Positions 9,287 to 20,261 of a DNA stretch of 64,000 bases are shown piece after piece. The notes below the pieces were generated by a model. The model was not told the origin of the DNA, searched no databases, and was given only the letters and a program-made list of their open reading frames with translations. Origin of the DNA: Thalassospira profundimaris. Lineage in GTDB: Bacteria; Pseudomonadota; Alphaproteobacteria; Rhodospirillales; Thalassospiraceae. Both the position numbers and the translations under genes were made by a program. The stretch spans positions 298,092 through 362,091 of the forward strand of contig NZ_JPWI01000003.1 of NCBI RefSeq assembly GCF_003326795.1, in the 5' to 3' direction. How positions within the stretch are numbered: position 1 is the stretch's first letter; each line of letters begins with the position of its first letter.

Positions 9287-10093
9287 ATGCTTGCTGCATA
9301 TATTCATATTCTGGCCTTGTTGCCGCTTACCGCGCAGATCATGCGCGCCGAGCCGAAGCGTGACATATGGCTGCATGGATCGATCTGTCTGGCGGCAATT
9401 GGCACGATGGTGGTTCTTGGTCTGACCGGTGAAGAGGTTCAGTCGCGCGGTTTCGCCGCGGCTTTGCACTGGTCAGAGCTGACCGTAATCATGATTTTTG
9501 GCGGACTGGTCATTTGCAAGGGACCGCATCAGGTCTGGCGTCTTGCCGGTTATATCGGTGGTTATCTTCTGCTGTTTGCCGGTTTGGCCGCTGTCTTTAG
9601 TCTGTTTGATCAGCATGTATCGCCAACCGTTACCGGGCCTGCGCTCTATTCAGGCTGGCTTTGGGCCCACATCGGCAGTTCGCTTGTGACCTATGCGCTG
9701 GTCACGCTGGCTGCGATTGCTGCCATGGCCTATGTCGTTCAGGAACACGCTCTCAAGCACCGCAAACCAACCCGCTGGAGCCGGCGTTTGCCGCCGCTTC
9801 GCGATAGCGAGTTCATGCTGGTGGGTTTCCTGAAATGGTCAGCCTGGGTTCTGATCATCGGGATTGTCTCGGGTTTTGCCCTTCGATACGTAGAAGGTAG
9901 CAGTCTTTGGGCAATCGATCACAAGATGCTTTTGACCCTGCTTGGGTTTGTGACCATCTGTACCCTGATCTTCATTCATGAAAAATCGACCCTGCGTGGA
10001 CGCATGGCTGTTCGGTTCGTTCTGGGGACCTGGTTGCTTTTGACCCTGGCGTTTCCCGGTGTGCGACTGGTGAGTGGGTATCTCGTTGGCTAA
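9287..10093 (+). CDS. CcsA/YpjD-family cytochrome c assembly-like membrane protein
   Basis: 268-residue integral membrane protein with about eight helices. The central segment YSGWLWAHIGSSLVTYALVTLAAIAAMAYVVQEHALK and SLWAIDHKMLLTLLGF, ending VRFVLGTWLLLTLAFPGVRLVSGYLVG, match the CcsA/CcmC-like cytochrome c assembly domain of the YpjD type; His residues in WAHIG and IDHKM are probable haem ligands. Proteins of this type often lie near ffh in other bacteria, and their role in haem handling is inferred. It is divergent from ispDF. Confidence 0.85.
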   Translation: MLAAYIHILALLPLTAQIMRAEPKRDIWLHGSICLAAIGTMVVLGLTGEEVQSRGFAAALHWSELTVIMIFGGLVICKGPHQVWRLAGYIGGYLLLFAGLAAVFSLFDQHVSPTVTGPALYSGWLWAHIGSSLVTYALVTLAAIAAMAYVVQEHALKHRKPTRWSRRLPPLRDSEFMLVGFLKWSAWVLIIGIVSGFALRYVEGSSLWAIDHKMLLTLLGFVTICTLIFIHEKSTLRGRMAVRFVLGTWLLLTLAFPGVRLVSGYLVG

Positions 10094-10285
10094 CGCTGTT
10101 CCTGGATTGCCGTTCAAATAATCACTGATTGACGATCTCCGGGGGCCAGGTGCGTAATTGCTAGTCACAGTGCGGCGCACAAGCATTCTGGATGCGGGCG
10201 TTTTCTTGCTGAATATCAGCGGGTGGCAGCATATTTACAGGGCCTCTCAGGCTTTACTGTCACGATATTTTCCATATTACGCTTA

Positions 10286-10300
10286 GAGTTGTTGCAACTC
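10286..10300. promoter_or_regulatory. Palindrome upstream of dusB-ntrBC
   Basis: GAGTTG-TTG-CAACTC, a perfect six-base inverted repeat with a three-base centre, 51 bases before dusB in an otherwise unassigned 257-base gap. Nearby is an AT-rich stretch (CGATATTTTCCATATTACGC). It may be an operator for the dusB-ntrBC operon; I do not recognise the regulator. Confidence 0.3.
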
Positions 10301-10350
10301 GGGGCCAGTTTTATTAATCTGCCCAAGTTTTAGGCAATCGGATTACCTTC

Positions 10351-11361
10351 ATGTCATTGCAGATCGGTTCTGTACATGTGCCAGAGAATGTCATTCTGGC
10401 ACCAATGTCAGGTGTGACTGACCTTCCATTTCGTCAGCAAGTCCGCCAGTTCGGCGGCCATCTTGTTGTGTCTGAAATGATAGCATCAGATGCCATGACC
10501 CGTATCCAGCGTCATGAAAAAGAAGTGCGCAAGATGCATGGCGACTGCACTGCCGAAAGCCCGCTTTCTGTCCAGCTTGCCGGGACCGAACCCGATGAAA
10601 TGGCCGAAGCCGCCAGAATGAATGAAGCCCGTGGCGCGATGATCATTGACATCAATATGGGCTGCCCGGCCAAAAAGGTGACCAAGGGGTATGCCGGTTC
10701 GGCCCTGATGCGAGATGAAAAACTTGCTGCCGATATTATCAAGGCGACCGTTGATGCTGTTTCGGTTCCGGTCACCCTGAAAATGCGTCTTGGCTGGGAT
10801 GATGACAACCGCAATGCGCCGACCCTTGCAAAAATCGCCGAAGATCTCGGCATCAAGATGCTGACGATACATGGACGCACCCGTTGCCAGTTTTACAAGG
10901 GGCAGGCGGACTGGGATGCGATTTCTCTGGTCAAGGAAGCTGTCGCGATCCCTGTAATTGGCAATGGTGATGTCACCAGCGAAGAGGATGCCGCAGAACT
11001 TTTGCGTCGTTCGGGGGCTGATGGTGTAATGGTCGGACGTGGGGCGTATGGCCGCCCCTGGTTCCTGGCACAGGTGTCACATTATCTCAAAACCGGCGAA
11101 AAACTTGCTGCGCCCAGCCTTGAAATCCAGTTGAAGACCATCCTGCGTCACTATGATGCGATGATTGATCATCATGGACGTCAGGGTGTCCGGATCGCTC
11201 GCAAACATCTGTCCTGGTATTGTAATAGTCTGCGCAATGCGACTGAATTTCGCCGTATTGTCAACGTGTTGGATGATCCAGTCGAAGTAAAGGATCAGAT
11301 CAAGGCGTTTTACGAGCCATTGGTTGAAAACCAGATCAAATATGATCAGCAAGCTGCCTGA
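10351..11361 (+). CDS. dusB: tRNA-dihydrouridine synthase DusB
   Basis: 336-residue flavoprotein that reduces uridines in tRNA to dihydrouridine. Motifs: APMSGVTDLPFR near residue 17, SVQLAGTEPDEMAEAA, INMGCPAKKVTKGYAGSALM with the catalytic Cys in GCPAKKV, HGRTRCQFYKGQADW, and VMVGRGAYGRPW. In alphaproteobacteria this gene (historically nifR3) heads the ntrBC operon, exactly as here; ntrB starts 57 bases downstream. Co-transcription with the nitrogen regulators is therefore likely. Confidence 0.96.
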   Translation: MSLQIGSVHVPENVILAPMSGVTDLPFRQQVRQFGGHLVVSEMIASDAMTRIQRHEKEVRKMHGDCTAESPLSVQLAGTEPDEMAEAARMNEARGAMIIDINMGCPAKKVTKGYAGSALMRDEKLAADIIKATVDAVSVPVTLKMRLGWDDDNRNAPTLAKIAEDLGIKMLTIHGRTRCQFYKGQADWDAISLVKEAVAIPVIGNGDVTSEEDAAELLRRSGADGVMVGRGAYGRPWFLAQVSHYLKTGEKLAAPSLEIQLKTILRHYDAMIDHHGRQGVRIARKHLSWYCNSLRNATEFRRIVNVLDDPVEVKDQIKAFYEPLVENQIKYDQQAA

Positions 11362-11418
11362 TCGCTTCATAACAATAATATGGCGACATACAAACTTAGA
11401 TCGTCGGGGAAGAATTGA

Positions 11419-12567
11419 ATGAGACTGGGATTTGGAAAAGGCAACGGGGTTGACCCGACCGGGGTACTTAACGCGATAGCCAGTGCAGTCGTCGTTGCAA
11501 ACCGCGACGGGAAAATACGGTTCGTCAATCAGGCGACAGAACAATTGTTCAACACCAGTGCAAGTGTCCTGTGCCGCAGCGATCTGAGCGATTTCATCCC
11601 CTCGGACAGTCCTGTTTTTTCACTGATCAAACAGGCAATTGACGAGGCAACGCTGGTCGCGGACCACAATCTTCTGATTGAAAGCCCGAAGATTGGCAAA
11701 CATACGGTCAACCTGACCGTTGGGTCGATGCCTGATGAAAGTGATTGCGCTGTCCTGACCTTTGAACCTCGTTCCATCGCGCAAAAAATCGACAATCAGC
11801 TTCTTAGCCGCAATTCCGCCCGTTCTGTTAGCGCGATGGCGGCCATTCTTGCCCATGAAATCAAGAATCCGCTTTCCGGGATCCGGGGGGCTGCGCAATT
11901 GCTTGAACAGACCAGTAACGAAGATGACCGGGTTCTGACCCGTCTGATCTGTGACGAAGCAGACCGCATTGTCGAACTGGTCGACCGGATGGAGATTTTC
12001 TCTGACAAGCCGATGGAACGTGGTGCGGTCAATATTCATACCGTGCTTGAACATGTTCGTCGCCTTGCCGAGAACGGCTTTGGTAAAAATCTGGTGTTCG
12101 AAGAAGTTTATGACCCGTCCTTGCCGCCGGTCTTCGGAAACCGCGACCAGCTGATCCAGGTATTTCTCAATCTGGTCAAGAATGCAGGCGAGGCTGTTGA
12201 TCCGCAGGACGGCAAGATCATTATTTCAACGCGCTATCAGCATGGTATTCGTCTGGCCGTTGCCGGTGGTGACGCGCGTGTTCATTTGCCGCTGGTGGTC
12301 TCGGTACGCGATAATGGTCCCGGTATCCCGCAGGATATGCGTGAAAGCCTGTTTGATCCGTTTGTAACGACCAAGCCGACCGGTTCTGGCCTTGGCCTTG
12401 CGCTGGTGGCAAAAATTATCAACGACCATGGTGGGGTGATCGAAGTGAAAGATGTGCCGGGGGGCGGTGCAGAATTTCAGATCATGCTGCCAATCTACAA
12501 TCGTGCGCTGGCCGAGGGGGCCAGTGAACAACCGATAATAATCAATAACAGGGAACACACCGCATGA
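11419..12567 (+). CDS. ntrB: Nitrogen regulation sensor kinase NtrB
   Basis: 382-residue cytoplasmic histidine kinase that controls NtrC according to nitrogen status through PII. An N-terminal PAS-like domain ([26 protein letters not shown]) is followed by the H-box [20 protein letters not shown] with phosphorylated His146, the N-box [16 protein letters not shown] and G-boxes DNGPGIP and GSGLGLALV. No membrane helices. The stop overlaps the ntrC start by four bases, indicating translational coupling. Confidence 0.96.
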   Translation: MRLGFGKGNGVDPTGVLNAIASAVVVANRDGKIRFVNQATEQLFNTSASVLCRSDLSDFIPSDSPVFSLIKQAIDEATLVADHNLLIESPKIGKHTVNLTVGSMPDESDCAVLTFEPRSIAQKIDNQLLSRNSARSVSAMAAILAHEIKNPLSGIRGAAQLLEQTSNEDDRVLTRLICDEADRIVELVDRMEIFSDKPMERGAVNIHTVLEHVRRLAENGFGKNLVFEEVYDPSLPPVFGNRDQLIQVFLNLVKNAGEAVDPQDGKIIISTRYQHGIRLAVAGGDARVHLPLVVSVRDNGPGIPQDMRESLFDPFVTTKPTGSGLGLALVAKIINDHGGVIEVKDVPGGGAEFQIMLPIYNRALAEGASEQPIIINNREHTA

Positions 12568-14012
12568 GCACGAGCCCTGCAAGAATTCTGGTCGCTGACG
12601 ACGACCGCGCCATCCGTACCGTTTTGACACAGGCATTGTCGCGTCAGGGTCACGAGGTTCGCAGTACCGGACACGGTCGTACGCTTTGGGACTGGATTGC
12701 CGATGGGGACGGCGATCTTGTGATTACCGATGTCATGATGCCTGACGAGAACGGTCTTGATATGGTGCCGCGCATTCGCAAATTGCGCCCGGACCTTCGT
12801 GTCATTGTCATGAGTGCGCAAAACACCCTGATGACCGCCGTAAAGGCAGCCCAGCGCGGTGCGTTCGAATACCTGCCAAAACCGTTTGATTTGAATGAGT
12901 TGATGGCGATTGTTGATCGTGCACTTGAGACGCCGCAGGAAAGCCAGACGGGTAAATCCGGTGATGAAGAGGGCGATGATCGCCTGCCTTTGATCGGCCG
13001 TTCTGCCGCGATGCAGGAAATCTACCGTGCGCTCGCCCGTCTGATGAATACCGACCTGACGGTGATGGTGACCGGCGAAAGCGGTACGGGTAAGGAACTG
13101 GTGGCGCGTGCCCTTCATGAATATGGCGGGCGCCGTCACGGACCATTTGTCGCGATCAATATGGCGGCAATTCCGCGCGAACTGATCGAAAGCGAGCTTT
13201 TCGGTCACGAAAAAGGTGCCTTTACCGGTGCCAATGAACGCAAGGTCGGCCGGTTTGAACAGGCCGAAGGCGGTACGCTGTTCCTTGATGAAATCGGTGA
13301 CATGCCACTAGAAGCGCAAACCCGCTTGCTGCGCGTTCTTCAGGAAGGTGAATATACTCGTGTCGGTGGTCGCACGCCGATCCGTGTCAATGTCCGTATT
13401 GTGGCCGCAACCCACCGTGATCTGCGCAAGCTGATCCGCGAAGGCACCTTCCGTGAAGATTTGTTCTATCGCCTCAATGTTGTGCCGATCCGGTTGCCGT
13501 CCTTGCGTGAACGTCTTGAAGACATTCCGGAACTGGTCAATCACTTCTTGATGCAGGCGAGTGAAGAGGGCCTCCCGCGCAAAACATTGTCGGCCGAAGC
13601 AATGGGCCGACTGAAAGCGCATCGCTGGCCCGGGAACATTCGTGAGCTTGAGAACATGGTGCGCCGCCTGACGGCGCTGTATTCGCATGATGTGATCGGT
13701 GTCGATGTCATCGAGACCGAGTTTTCCGAAAACAATATCAGCGAAGCCGCACCAAGTGCGGAACCGCAATCTCTGTCGGAATCGATTGAACGTCATGTAC
13801 GTGAATATTTCGATGCCCACGAAGAAGATTTGCCGTCAAACGGCCTTTATGATCGCATCCTGCGCGAAATGGAGCGCCCGCTTTTGAACGTGACGCTTGA
13901 AGCAACGCGTGGCAATCAGGTGAAGGCCGCCGAGGTGCTTGGCCTGAACCGGAATACGCTTCGTAAAAAGATCCGTGATCTAGGACTGGAAGTCGTCAGG
14001 GGCACGAAATGA
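12564..14012 (+). CDS. ntrC: Nitrogen regulation response regulator NtrC
   Basis: 482-residue sigma-54 activator. Receiver domain at the N-terminus ([12 protein letters not shown], phosphorylation site Asp56 in [12 protein letters not shown]), central AAA+ domain with Walker A GESGTGKE and the sigma-54 contact loop GAFTGA at residues 218-223, Walker B GGTLFLDE, and a Fis-type helix-turn-helix at the end ([21 protein letters not shown]). It is encoded between ntrB and ntrY, overlapping each by four bases. Activates nitrogen-assimilation genes with RpoN. Confidence 0.97.
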   Translation: MSTSPARILVADDDRAIRTVLTQALSRQGHEVRSTGHGRTLWDWIADGDGDLVITDVMMPDENGLDMVPRIRKLRPDLRVIVMSAQNTLMTAVKAAQRGAFEYLPKPFDLNELMAIVDRALETPQESQTGKSGDEEGDDRLPLIGRSAAMQEIYRALARLMNTDLTVMVTGESGTGKELVARALHEYGGRRHGPFVAINMAAIPRELIESELFGHEKGAFTGANERKVGRFEQAEGGTLFLDEIGDMPLEAQTRLLRVLQEGEYTRVGGRTPIRVNVRIVAATHRDLRKLIREGTFREDLFYRLNVVPIRLPSLRERLEDIPELVNHFLMQASEEGLPRKTLSAEAMGRLKAHRWPGNIRELENMVRRLTALYSHDVIGVDVIETEFSENNISEAAPSAEPQSLSESIERHVREYFDAHEEDLPSNGLYDRILREMERPLLNVTLEATRGNQVKAAEVLGLNRNTLRKKIRDLGLEVVRGTK

Positions 14013-16285
14013 ACAATACGGACGGTTCGATCTCCAACCGCTTGTTGAGGTCGGGCTTCGTAAGGTTTCTTGGGCGGTTAGGCCAGTCGCGGCGCTTTGC
14101 GTTTAGTCTGGTCTCTGCCGCCCTGATTTCGGTAACTGCGACCTATCTGGCGATGACAGGGACGGCCCCGTTCCGGCCAGATCCGCGCCTGATCCTTTTG
14201 TTGCTGAACATTGATCTGGTTCTGGTGTTGCTTTTGGCCACACTGGTGGCCCGCAAGCTTGTTCAGATTTGGGTCGAGCGTCGTCGCGGTGTCGCCGGGG
14301 CGAAACTTCACACCCGCATGGTTTTGATGTTTTCGCTGGTCGCCGTTACACCGGCGATTGTTGTTGCGGTATTTTCCGCACTTTTCCTGCATTTCGGTAT
14401 TCAGGGCTGGTTTAGCGACCGCATTCGTACTGCAGTCGAAGAAAGCATGGTCATTGCTGACGCCTACCTTAAGGAGCATCAGGAACTGATCCGTGCCGAC
14501 GTTCTGGCAACGACTGCAGACTTGCAGCGGTTTGGGGTTAATTTTTCCACCAATCCGGAACGTATTTCAGACATGCTGACCGATCAGGCACTTGCCCGTG
14601 GCCTGCCGGAAGTCATGATGATCGATGGTTCCGGTCAGATCATTGCCCAGTCTGAATACAGCTTCTCCTACGATACAGCTCAGGCATCCATTCCAGCCGA
14701 AGTCTTTGACGAGGCGCGTGAAAAGGATGTGGTTCTGATGATCGGGAATAGCGACAACCGCATTCGCGCACTGGCAAAGATTCCGAGCTTTATTGATGCG
14801 TTTCTGCTGGTCGGGCGGTTTGTTGATCCGAATGTGCTTGATCGTATTGATAAGGCACGGCGCGCTGTCGACGCCTATGAAAGTCTTGAAGGTGAACGTT
14901 CGGGCATCGTTATCACCTTTGTCATGATCTTTGTGCTGATTTCTGTTGTTTTGCTTCTGGCGGCAGTCACACTTGGTTTGATGGTTGCAACGCGCCTTGT
15001 TCAGCCGGTGTCCGAGCTGATTACCGGTGCTGAACGTGTTCGTGACGGTGATCTGTCATTCCGGGTGCCGCTTGACGGGCAGGGCGACGAGCTTGAAGCT
15101 CTGAGCCGCGCCTTTAACCGCATGACGGCGCAGCTTGAAACCCAGCGCAACGAGCTGATTGCGGCAAACCGCCTGAACGATGAACGCCGCCGCTTTACCG
15201 AAGCCATTCTGGGTGGGGTAACTGCGGGCGTTATCGGCCTTGATCCGGATCGAAAGATTGATCTGCCGAACCGAAGCGCCTCCGATCTGCTGGCAGTTGA
15301 TCTTGACGGGTATCTCGGGCTCGCACTGACCGAGGTTATTCCAGAATTCGCGCCACTGTTTGACGATTTCAACCGCGATGGTGACCGCAGCAAGCCACGG
15401 CAGATCGAAATTCGTCGAGATGGCGTTAATCTCACCTTGCTTGCACGGGTCACTGCCGAATGGGCAGATGACGGGACGGTGTTTGGCTATGTCGTAACCT
15501 TTGACGATGTGACCGAGCTTCAAACTGCACAGCGTATGGCCGCCTGGGCTGACGTTGCGCGCCGTATCGCGCACGAAATCAAGAACCCGCTGACACCGAT
15601 CCAGCTTTCTGCAGAACGTCTTAAGCGACGCTATCTGAAACAGATCAAGGATGATCAGGAAGTCTTCCAGATCTGTACCGATACCATTATCCGGCAGGTT
15701 TCAGATATCGGACGCATGGTTGACGAGTTCTCAAGCTTTGCGCGGATGCCATCCCCCAAGATGAAGATGGAAAATCTGAGTGATCTTGTCAAAAGCGCTG
15801 TTTTTCTTCAAAAACAAGCGCATAGCGAGATTTCTTATGATTTTGATCGCACCGGGATTGAGGATCTAAAAATTTCCTGTGACGCCCATCAGGTCAATCA
15901 GTGCCTGATCAACACCCTTAAGAATGCCGCCGAGGCCATCGAAGGTCGTGAAAAGCCGCAAGAAGGTGAATTGCCGCGCGGGCGTATCGAGATTTCGATC
16001 TCGATGTCACCAAACAATCAACGTGTATTTGTAGCGGTTTCTGATAACGGTAAGGGGCTTCCGGCGGAACATCGCGAACGGTTGACCGAGCCATATGTGA
16101 CGACCCGTTCCAAGGGAACCGGTCTTGGTTTGGCGATCGTCAAGAAAATCATGGAAGACCATGGTGGAGAGCTTATACTCTCTGACGGCGTTGAAAGCGG
16201 GGCGACCATTACGCTATCTTTCCCGCAAGCGACTGATGCCGATATTGAAAAAGGGGCGCCGGGCGCTCATTCCTCAGACAACTGA
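14009..16285 (+). CDS. ntrY: Nitrogen regulation sensor kinase NtrY
   Basis: 758-residue membrane sensor kinase. About three helices lie in the first 130 residues, then an extracytoplasmic region (about 140-295), another helix ([22 protein letters not shown]), a HAMP domain ([26 protein letters not shown]), a PAS domain and the kinase core with His522 in [44 protein letters not shown] and [13 protein letters not shown]. Partner of NtrX; linked in other alphaproteobacteria to nitrogen and redox sensing. ATGA overlap with ntrC. Confidence 0.96.
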   Translation: MNNTDGSISNRLLRSGFVRFLGRLGQSRRFAFSLVSAALISVTATYLAMTGTAPFRPDPRLILLLLNIDLVLVLLLATLVARKLVQIWVERRRGVAGAKLHTRMVLMFSLVAVTPAIVVAVFSALFLHFGIQGWFSDRIRTAVEESMVIADAYLKEHQELIRADVLATTADLQRFGVNFSTNPERISDMLTDQALARGLPEVMMIDGSGQIIAQSEYSFSYDTAQASIPAEVFDEAREKDVVLMIGNSDNRIRALAKIPSFIDAFLLVGRFVDPNVLDRIDKARRAVDAYESLEGERSGIVITFVMIFVLISVVLLLAAVTLGLMVATRLVQPVSELITGAERVRDGDLSFRVPLDGQGDELEALSRAFNRMTAQLETQRNELIAANRLNDERRRFTEAILGGVTAGVIGLDPDRKIDLPNRSASDLLAVDLDGYLGLALTEVIPEFAPLFDDFNRDGDRSKPRQIEIRRDGVNLTLLARVTAEWADDGTVFGYVVTFDDVTELQTAQRMAAWADVARRIAHEIKNPLTPIQLSAERLKRRYLKQIKDDQEVFQICTDTIIRQVSDIGRMVDEFSSFARMPSPKMKMENLSDLVKSAVFLQKQAHSEISYDFDRTGIEDLKISCDAHQVNQCLINTLKNAAEAIEGREKPQEGELPRGRIEISISMSPNNQRVFVAVSDNGKGLPAEHRERLTEPYVTTRSKGTGLGLAIVKKIMEDHGGELILSDGVESGATITLSFPQATDADIEKGAPGAHSSDN

Positions 16286-16333
16286 TTAAGTTGTCAAAAT
16301 CGTAACAAGAATAAAGATTGATTTGGTTCCGAC

Positions 16334-17707
16334 ATGGCGCACGACATTCTGATTGTCGATGATGAACAAGACATTCGAGCGTTAATCTCCGGTATTCTGG
16401 AAGACGAAGGCTATACCACCCGTCAGGCCGGATCGAGCCAGGAAGCTCTGTCCGAAGTGGCCGCGAGGCGGCCAAGCCTTGTGGTGCTTGATATCTGGAT
16501 GGATGAAAGTGACCACGACGGTATTGAAACCCTCAAGCTGATCAAACGCGAACATAGCGAAGTCCCGGTGGTGATGATTTCCGGCCACGGGAACATTGAA
16601 ACTGCACTCGAAGCATCGCGCATCGGCGCCTATGACTTCATTGAAAAACCGTTCAATACCGACCGTCTTTTGATGGTTGTCGAACGCGCGATTGATGATG
16701 CGCGTCTGCGCCGCGAAAACCGCGAGCTGACCTTACGGGCTGGTGGTGATACAGAGCTTGTCGGCAAGTCATCGGTCATCAATAACCTTCGTCAGTCTGC
16801 CGAACGCGTTGCACGTACCGGTAGTCGTATCCTGATTCATGGCCCGGCAGGGTCAGGCAAGGAAGTTGTTGCACGCCTTATCCATCAGAAATCGGCAAGG
16901 GCGGAAGCCCCGTTTGTGGTTCTGAACTGTGCGAACATTTCCCCCGAAACCATGGAAGAGTCCCTGTTTGGCGCGGTCGCAAATGCAGATCGCGAAGCCC
17001 GCACGGGGGTGCTTGAGCTGGCGCATGGCGGGACATTGCTGCTTGATGAAGTTGCCGACATGCCCTTGGAAACACAGGGGAAAATTGTTCGTGTCCTGCA
17101 GGAGCAAACCTTTGAACGCGTCGGCGGTGCTTTGCCAGTCAGCGTTGATGTCCGCGTGATTGCGACCACCGCGCGTGATCTTGAACAACGTATTGCCGAA
17201 CAAACCTTCCGTCAGGATCTGTATTATCGTCTGAATGTGGTGCCGCTTGAAGTGCCATCGTTGCAGCAGCGCCGGGATGATATTCCCGAACTTGCCGAAC
17301 GGTTCCTTGAACGGTATGCCGATGCGACCGGCTTGCCAAAACGCAAACTCTCGCCAGAGGCAATGGCAACACTGCATGCCTATGACTGGCCGGGGAATGT
17401 GCGTCAGTTGCGCAATGTTATCGAACGATTGATGATCATGGCACCGGATGATGACAAGACGGATTTGATCAGTGGCAAGATGTTGCCATCCGAGTTGTTC
17501 TCAGATGTACCGACATCCCTAAGCTTTGACAAAACAAGTGAAATCATGGCATTGCCGCTGCGTGAAGCGCGCGAGATGTTTGAAAAAGAATACCTGCAAA
17601 CCCAGATAGACCGGTTTGGGGGAAATATTTCCAAGACGGCAAGTTTTGTCGGCATGGAACGTTCAGCCTTGCATCGCAAGCTGAAAAGCCTTGGTGTGAA
17701 CGGCTGA
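16334..17707 (+). CDS. ntrX: Nitrogen regulation response regulator NtrX, lacking the sigma-54 GAFTGA loop
   Basis: 457-residue regulator. Receiver domain with IVDDEQDIR and Asp53 in VLDIWMDESDHDG; AAA+ domain with Walker A GPAGSGKE (from residue 170), Walker B GGTLLLDEVADMP and R-finger region; C-terminal Fis helix-turn-helix (NISKTASFVGMERSALHRKLKSLG). Where NtrC has GAFTGA, NtrX reads ESLFGAVANADREARTGVLE, so the loop that contacts sigma-54 is absent. Alphaproteobacterial NtrX proteins are known to lose it and may act with sigma-70. Follows ntrY by 48 bases. Confidence 0.95.
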   Translation: MAHDILIVDDEQDIRALISGILEDEGYTTRQAGSSQEALSEVAARRPSLVVLDIWMDESDHDGIETLKLIKREHSEVPVVMISGHGNIETALEASRIGAYDFIEKPFNTDRLLMVVERAIDDARLRRENRELTLRAGGDTELVGKSSVINNLRQSAERVARTGSRILIHGPAGSGKEVVARLIHQKSARAEAPFVVLNCANISPETMEESLFGAVANADREARTGVLELAHGGTLLLDEVADMPLETQGKIVRVLQEQTFERVGGALPVSVDVRVIATTARDLEQRIAEQTFRQDLYYRLNVVPLEVPSLQQRRDDIPELAERFLERYADATGLPKRKLSPEAMATLHAYDWPGNVRQLRNVIERLMIMAPDDDKTDLISGKMLPSELFSDVPTSLSFDKTSEIMALPLREAREMFEKEYLQTQIDRFGGNISKTASFVGMERSALHRKLKSLGVNG

Positions 17708-17752
17708 CAAAGCCATTCTCATCTGGGACAGTTGTGAACGGGAGATAACAAG

Positions 17753-19132
17753 ATGAAGGTCATCATTTGCGGCGCCGGGCAGGTGGGCTTCCACATTGCC
17801 AAATATCTGGCCGCGGAAAACAATGATGTTACCGTGATCGACCAGTCGGAAGAACTGGTTCGCAAGATTTCAGACACGCTCGAAGTTAAAGGCATCATCG
17901 GGTTTGGTTCGCACCCCGATGTGTTGCAGCAGGCTGGTGCCGACGAGGCCGACATGCTGATTGCTGTGACTTTTGCCGATGAAGTCAACATGACGGCCTG
18001 TCAGGTTGCGCATTCCCTGTTTAATGTGCCGACCAAGATTGCCCGTATTCGCAGCCAGACATATTTGCAGCCGGAATGGGCAAGCCTGTTTGGTCGTGAA
18101 AAACTTCCGATTGATGTGGTGATTTCGCCAGAAATGGAAGTCGCCCGTGCAGTTGCGCGTCGTCTTCAGGCACCCGGCGCGTTTGACATGATCCCGTTTG
18201 CCGATGACAAGGTCAAAATTCTTGGCCTGCGCTGCAACGAAGATTGCCCGGTGATCAACACGCCGCTGCGTCAGCTTCACCAGCTTTTCCCGGATCTGAA
18301 TATTTCGATCCTTGGCATGATCCGCGATGACAAGCCGGTTTATCCCAAAGGGGAAGACCAGATGCTGGCAGGGGATCTTGTTTATCTTGCAGTGTCAAGC
18401 GATCAGGTGTCACGTGCAATGTCGGCCTTTGGTCACGAAGACCCCGAAGCACGCCGTATCGTGATCTTTGGTGGCGGCAACATTGCCTTGTTCCTGGCCG
18501 AAGAGATCAACAAGAATTTCCCGGGTGTGACCACACGTCTGGTCGAAGCTGATCCTGAACGTGCACGTTATGTGGCCCAGAAACTTCCCAAGAAAAGTGT
18601 TGTTCTGCGTGGCGACGTTCTTGATCCGGAACTGCTTGAGGAAGCCAATGTAGGCAATGCCGAAGCCGTTGTTGCACTGACCAATGATGATGAAACCAAT
18701 ATTCTGTCATCCTTGCTCGCCAAACGTTATGGCTGTCCGCGCGCACTGACACTGATCAATAAAAGCACCTATAATTCGCTGGTTTCTGAACTGGGTGTCG
18801 ATGTTGTCATCAGTCCGCGTATGACAACGGTTTCGACAATCCTGCATCATGTGCGTCGTGGCCGTATTCGTGCTGTTCACAGCCTGTCAGAAGGTTTTGG
18901 CGAGGTTCTTGAGGCCGAAGCACTTGAAACCGCCCCAATCGTTGGCAAGGCGATCAAGGATATCGCGATGCCGGCCAGTGTGGTGTTTGGCGCGATCTTG
19001 CGTGATGGTGAGGTGGTCATGCCGCGCGCCAATACGGTGATCGAGGCGAATGACCGCATTGTCGTCTTTGCCGGATCCGAGCAGATCAAGAAGGTCGAAA
19101 AGATGTTCGCAGTCCGGTTGGAATATTTCTGA
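17753..19132 (+). CDS. trkA: Trk system potassium uptake protein TrkA
   Basis: 459-residue peripheral protein that gates the TrkH/TrkG potassium channel. Two tandem RCK units: the first NAD-binding motif is GAGQVGFHIAKYLAAENNDVTVID near the start, the second GGGNIALFLAEEINKNFPGVTTRLVE around residue 240; each is followed by a TrkA-C domain, the last ending RIVVFAGSEQIKKVEKMF. Good ribosome site GGGAGA eight bases upstream. trkA conventionally follows ntrYX in this order. No trkH is in the window. Confidence 0.96.
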   Translation: MKVIICGAGQVGFHIAKYLAAENNDVTVIDQSEELVRKISDTLEVKGIIGFGSHPDVLQQAGADEADMLIAVTFADEVNMTACQVAHSLFNVPTKIARIRSQTYLQPEWASLFGREKLPIDVVISPEMEVARAVARRLQAPGAFDMIPFADDKVKILGLRCNEDCPVINTPLRQLHQLFPDLNISILGMIRDDKPVYPKGEDQMLAGDLVYLAVSSDQVSRAMSAFGHEDPEARRIVIFGGGNIALFLAEEINKNFPGVTTRLVEADPERARYVAQKLPKKSVVLRGDVLDPELLEEANVGNAEAVVALTNDDETNILSSLLAKRYGCPRALTLINKSTYNSLVSELGVDVVISPRMTTVSTILHHVRRGRIRAVHSLSEGFGEVLEAEALETAPIVGKAIKDIAMPASVVFGAILRDGEVVMPRANTVIEANDRIVVFAGSEQIKKVEKMFAVRLEYF

Positions 19133-19194
19133 TCGCTCAGCGGATTTTCAAATCCTCATACCAATAGATAGCGCCGTCATTACCGGAAGTTCAA

Positions 19195-19881
19195 ATGTCT
19201 GACAAATTTCCCCATCCGCCAAAGGCCGTCATTTTTGACTGGGATAATACCCTTGTTGATAGTTGGGGTACCATTCAGGCGGCCCTGAATATGACCTTTG
19301 AAGACTTTGGCAGGGAAACCTGGACGCTTGAAGAAACCAAGCAGCGTGTAGCCCGTTCCCTGCGCGACAGTTTCCCGGTTCTGTTCGGTCAGGATCGCTG
19401 GGAAGCCGCCAAGGACAGTTTCTATGGCCATTTCCGGTCCATTCATCTCGAAACACTGACGCCACTTGTCGGCGCATATGATCTTTTATGTGCGTTGCGT
19501 GATAATGGCACCTATATCGGTGTGGTCAGTAACAAGAATGGTGACTTTCTGCGCAAGGAAGCCGAGCACCTTGAATGGACGCCCTTTTTTGGAAAAATTG
19601 TTGGTGCAACAGATGCGGCAAATGACAAACCGGCTGCCGATCCGGTGCATATGGCGATGGGCGACTCTTCGGCATCGCAATATGAGAATCTCTGGTTTGT
19701 AGGGGATAGTGTTGTTGATATTCAATGTGCGCGCAATGTCGGAGCCACTGCAATCCTGATCGGCGATGAAATAACCGGTCACGGGGACACGCAGAATTCT
19801 GCGACTCTTAGCCCTGATTGGCATTTCGCTGATTGCGAGGCGCTTGTAAGGGTTGTAAAAAGCTTCTCGAAAGTCTTATAG
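19195..19881 (+). CDS. HAD family hydrolase
   Basis: 228-residue haloacid dehalogenase-like phosphatase. Motif I is VIFDWDNTLVDSW (nucleophile Asp and acid Asp), motif II is VVSNKNG, and motif III/IV runs from KPAADPVHMA to WFVGDSVVDIQCARNVGATAILIGD. The cap domain follows motif I, as in phosphoglycolate phosphatase-like enzymes. Substrate not deducible. It stands between trkA and hfq, a conserved place in related genomes as far as I recall, with 62 bases to trkA and 122 to hfq. Confidence 0.85.
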   Translation: MSDKFPHPPKAVIFDWDNTLVDSWGTIQAALNMTFEDFGRETWTLEETKQRVARSLRDSFPVLFGQDRWEAAKDSFYGHFRSIHLETLTPLVGAYDLLCALRDNGTYIGVVSNKNGDFLRKEAEHLEWTPFFGKIVGATDAANDKPAADPVHMAMGDSSASQYENLWFVGDSVVDIQCARNVGATAILIGDEITGHGDTQNSATLSPDWHFADCEALVRVVKSFSKVL

Positions 19882-20003
19882 TTCAGACTGGTCATTAAAA
19901 AATGGGGCAGGGGTCGTGACCGACCTGAAAGTCGACGGCTCCACATTTTCCTTGGCCGCCCGAAACCAAAAAAACGCTCATAAAAGAAGGCTAGGTCTAA
20001 CCA

Positions 20004-20261
20004 ATGGCGGAAAAATCACAAAATGTTCAGGACGTATTCCTGAATTATTGCCGTAAAAACAAAACGCCGGTTACCGTGTTTCTGGTCAACGGAGTCAAAT
20101 TGCAGGGCATCATCACCTGGTTTGACAATTTCTCTGTTTTGCTGCGGCGCGATGCTCATACCCAGCTCGTTTACAAACACGCGATCTCGACGGTAATGCC
20201 GACGACCCCGATCAAACTGTTTGATCCGAGCCAGCCTGCGACGGACGAAGAAAATAGCTGA
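20004..20261 (+). CDS. hfq: RNA chaperone Hfq
   Basis: 85-residue Hfq. The Sm1 motif reads [42 protein letters not shown] and the Sm2 motif [14 protein letters not shown]; the usual C-terminal tail is short and ends in DEENS. Hexameric Hfq pairs small RNAs with mRNAs; in this class it also influences NifA and nitrogen control. Its 3' end overlaps the hflX reading frame by 41 bases. Confidence 0.97.
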   Translation: MAEKSQNVQDVFLNYCRKNKTPVTVFLVNGVKLQGIITWFDNFSVLLRRDAHTQLVYKHAISTVMPTTPIKLFDPSQPATDEENS

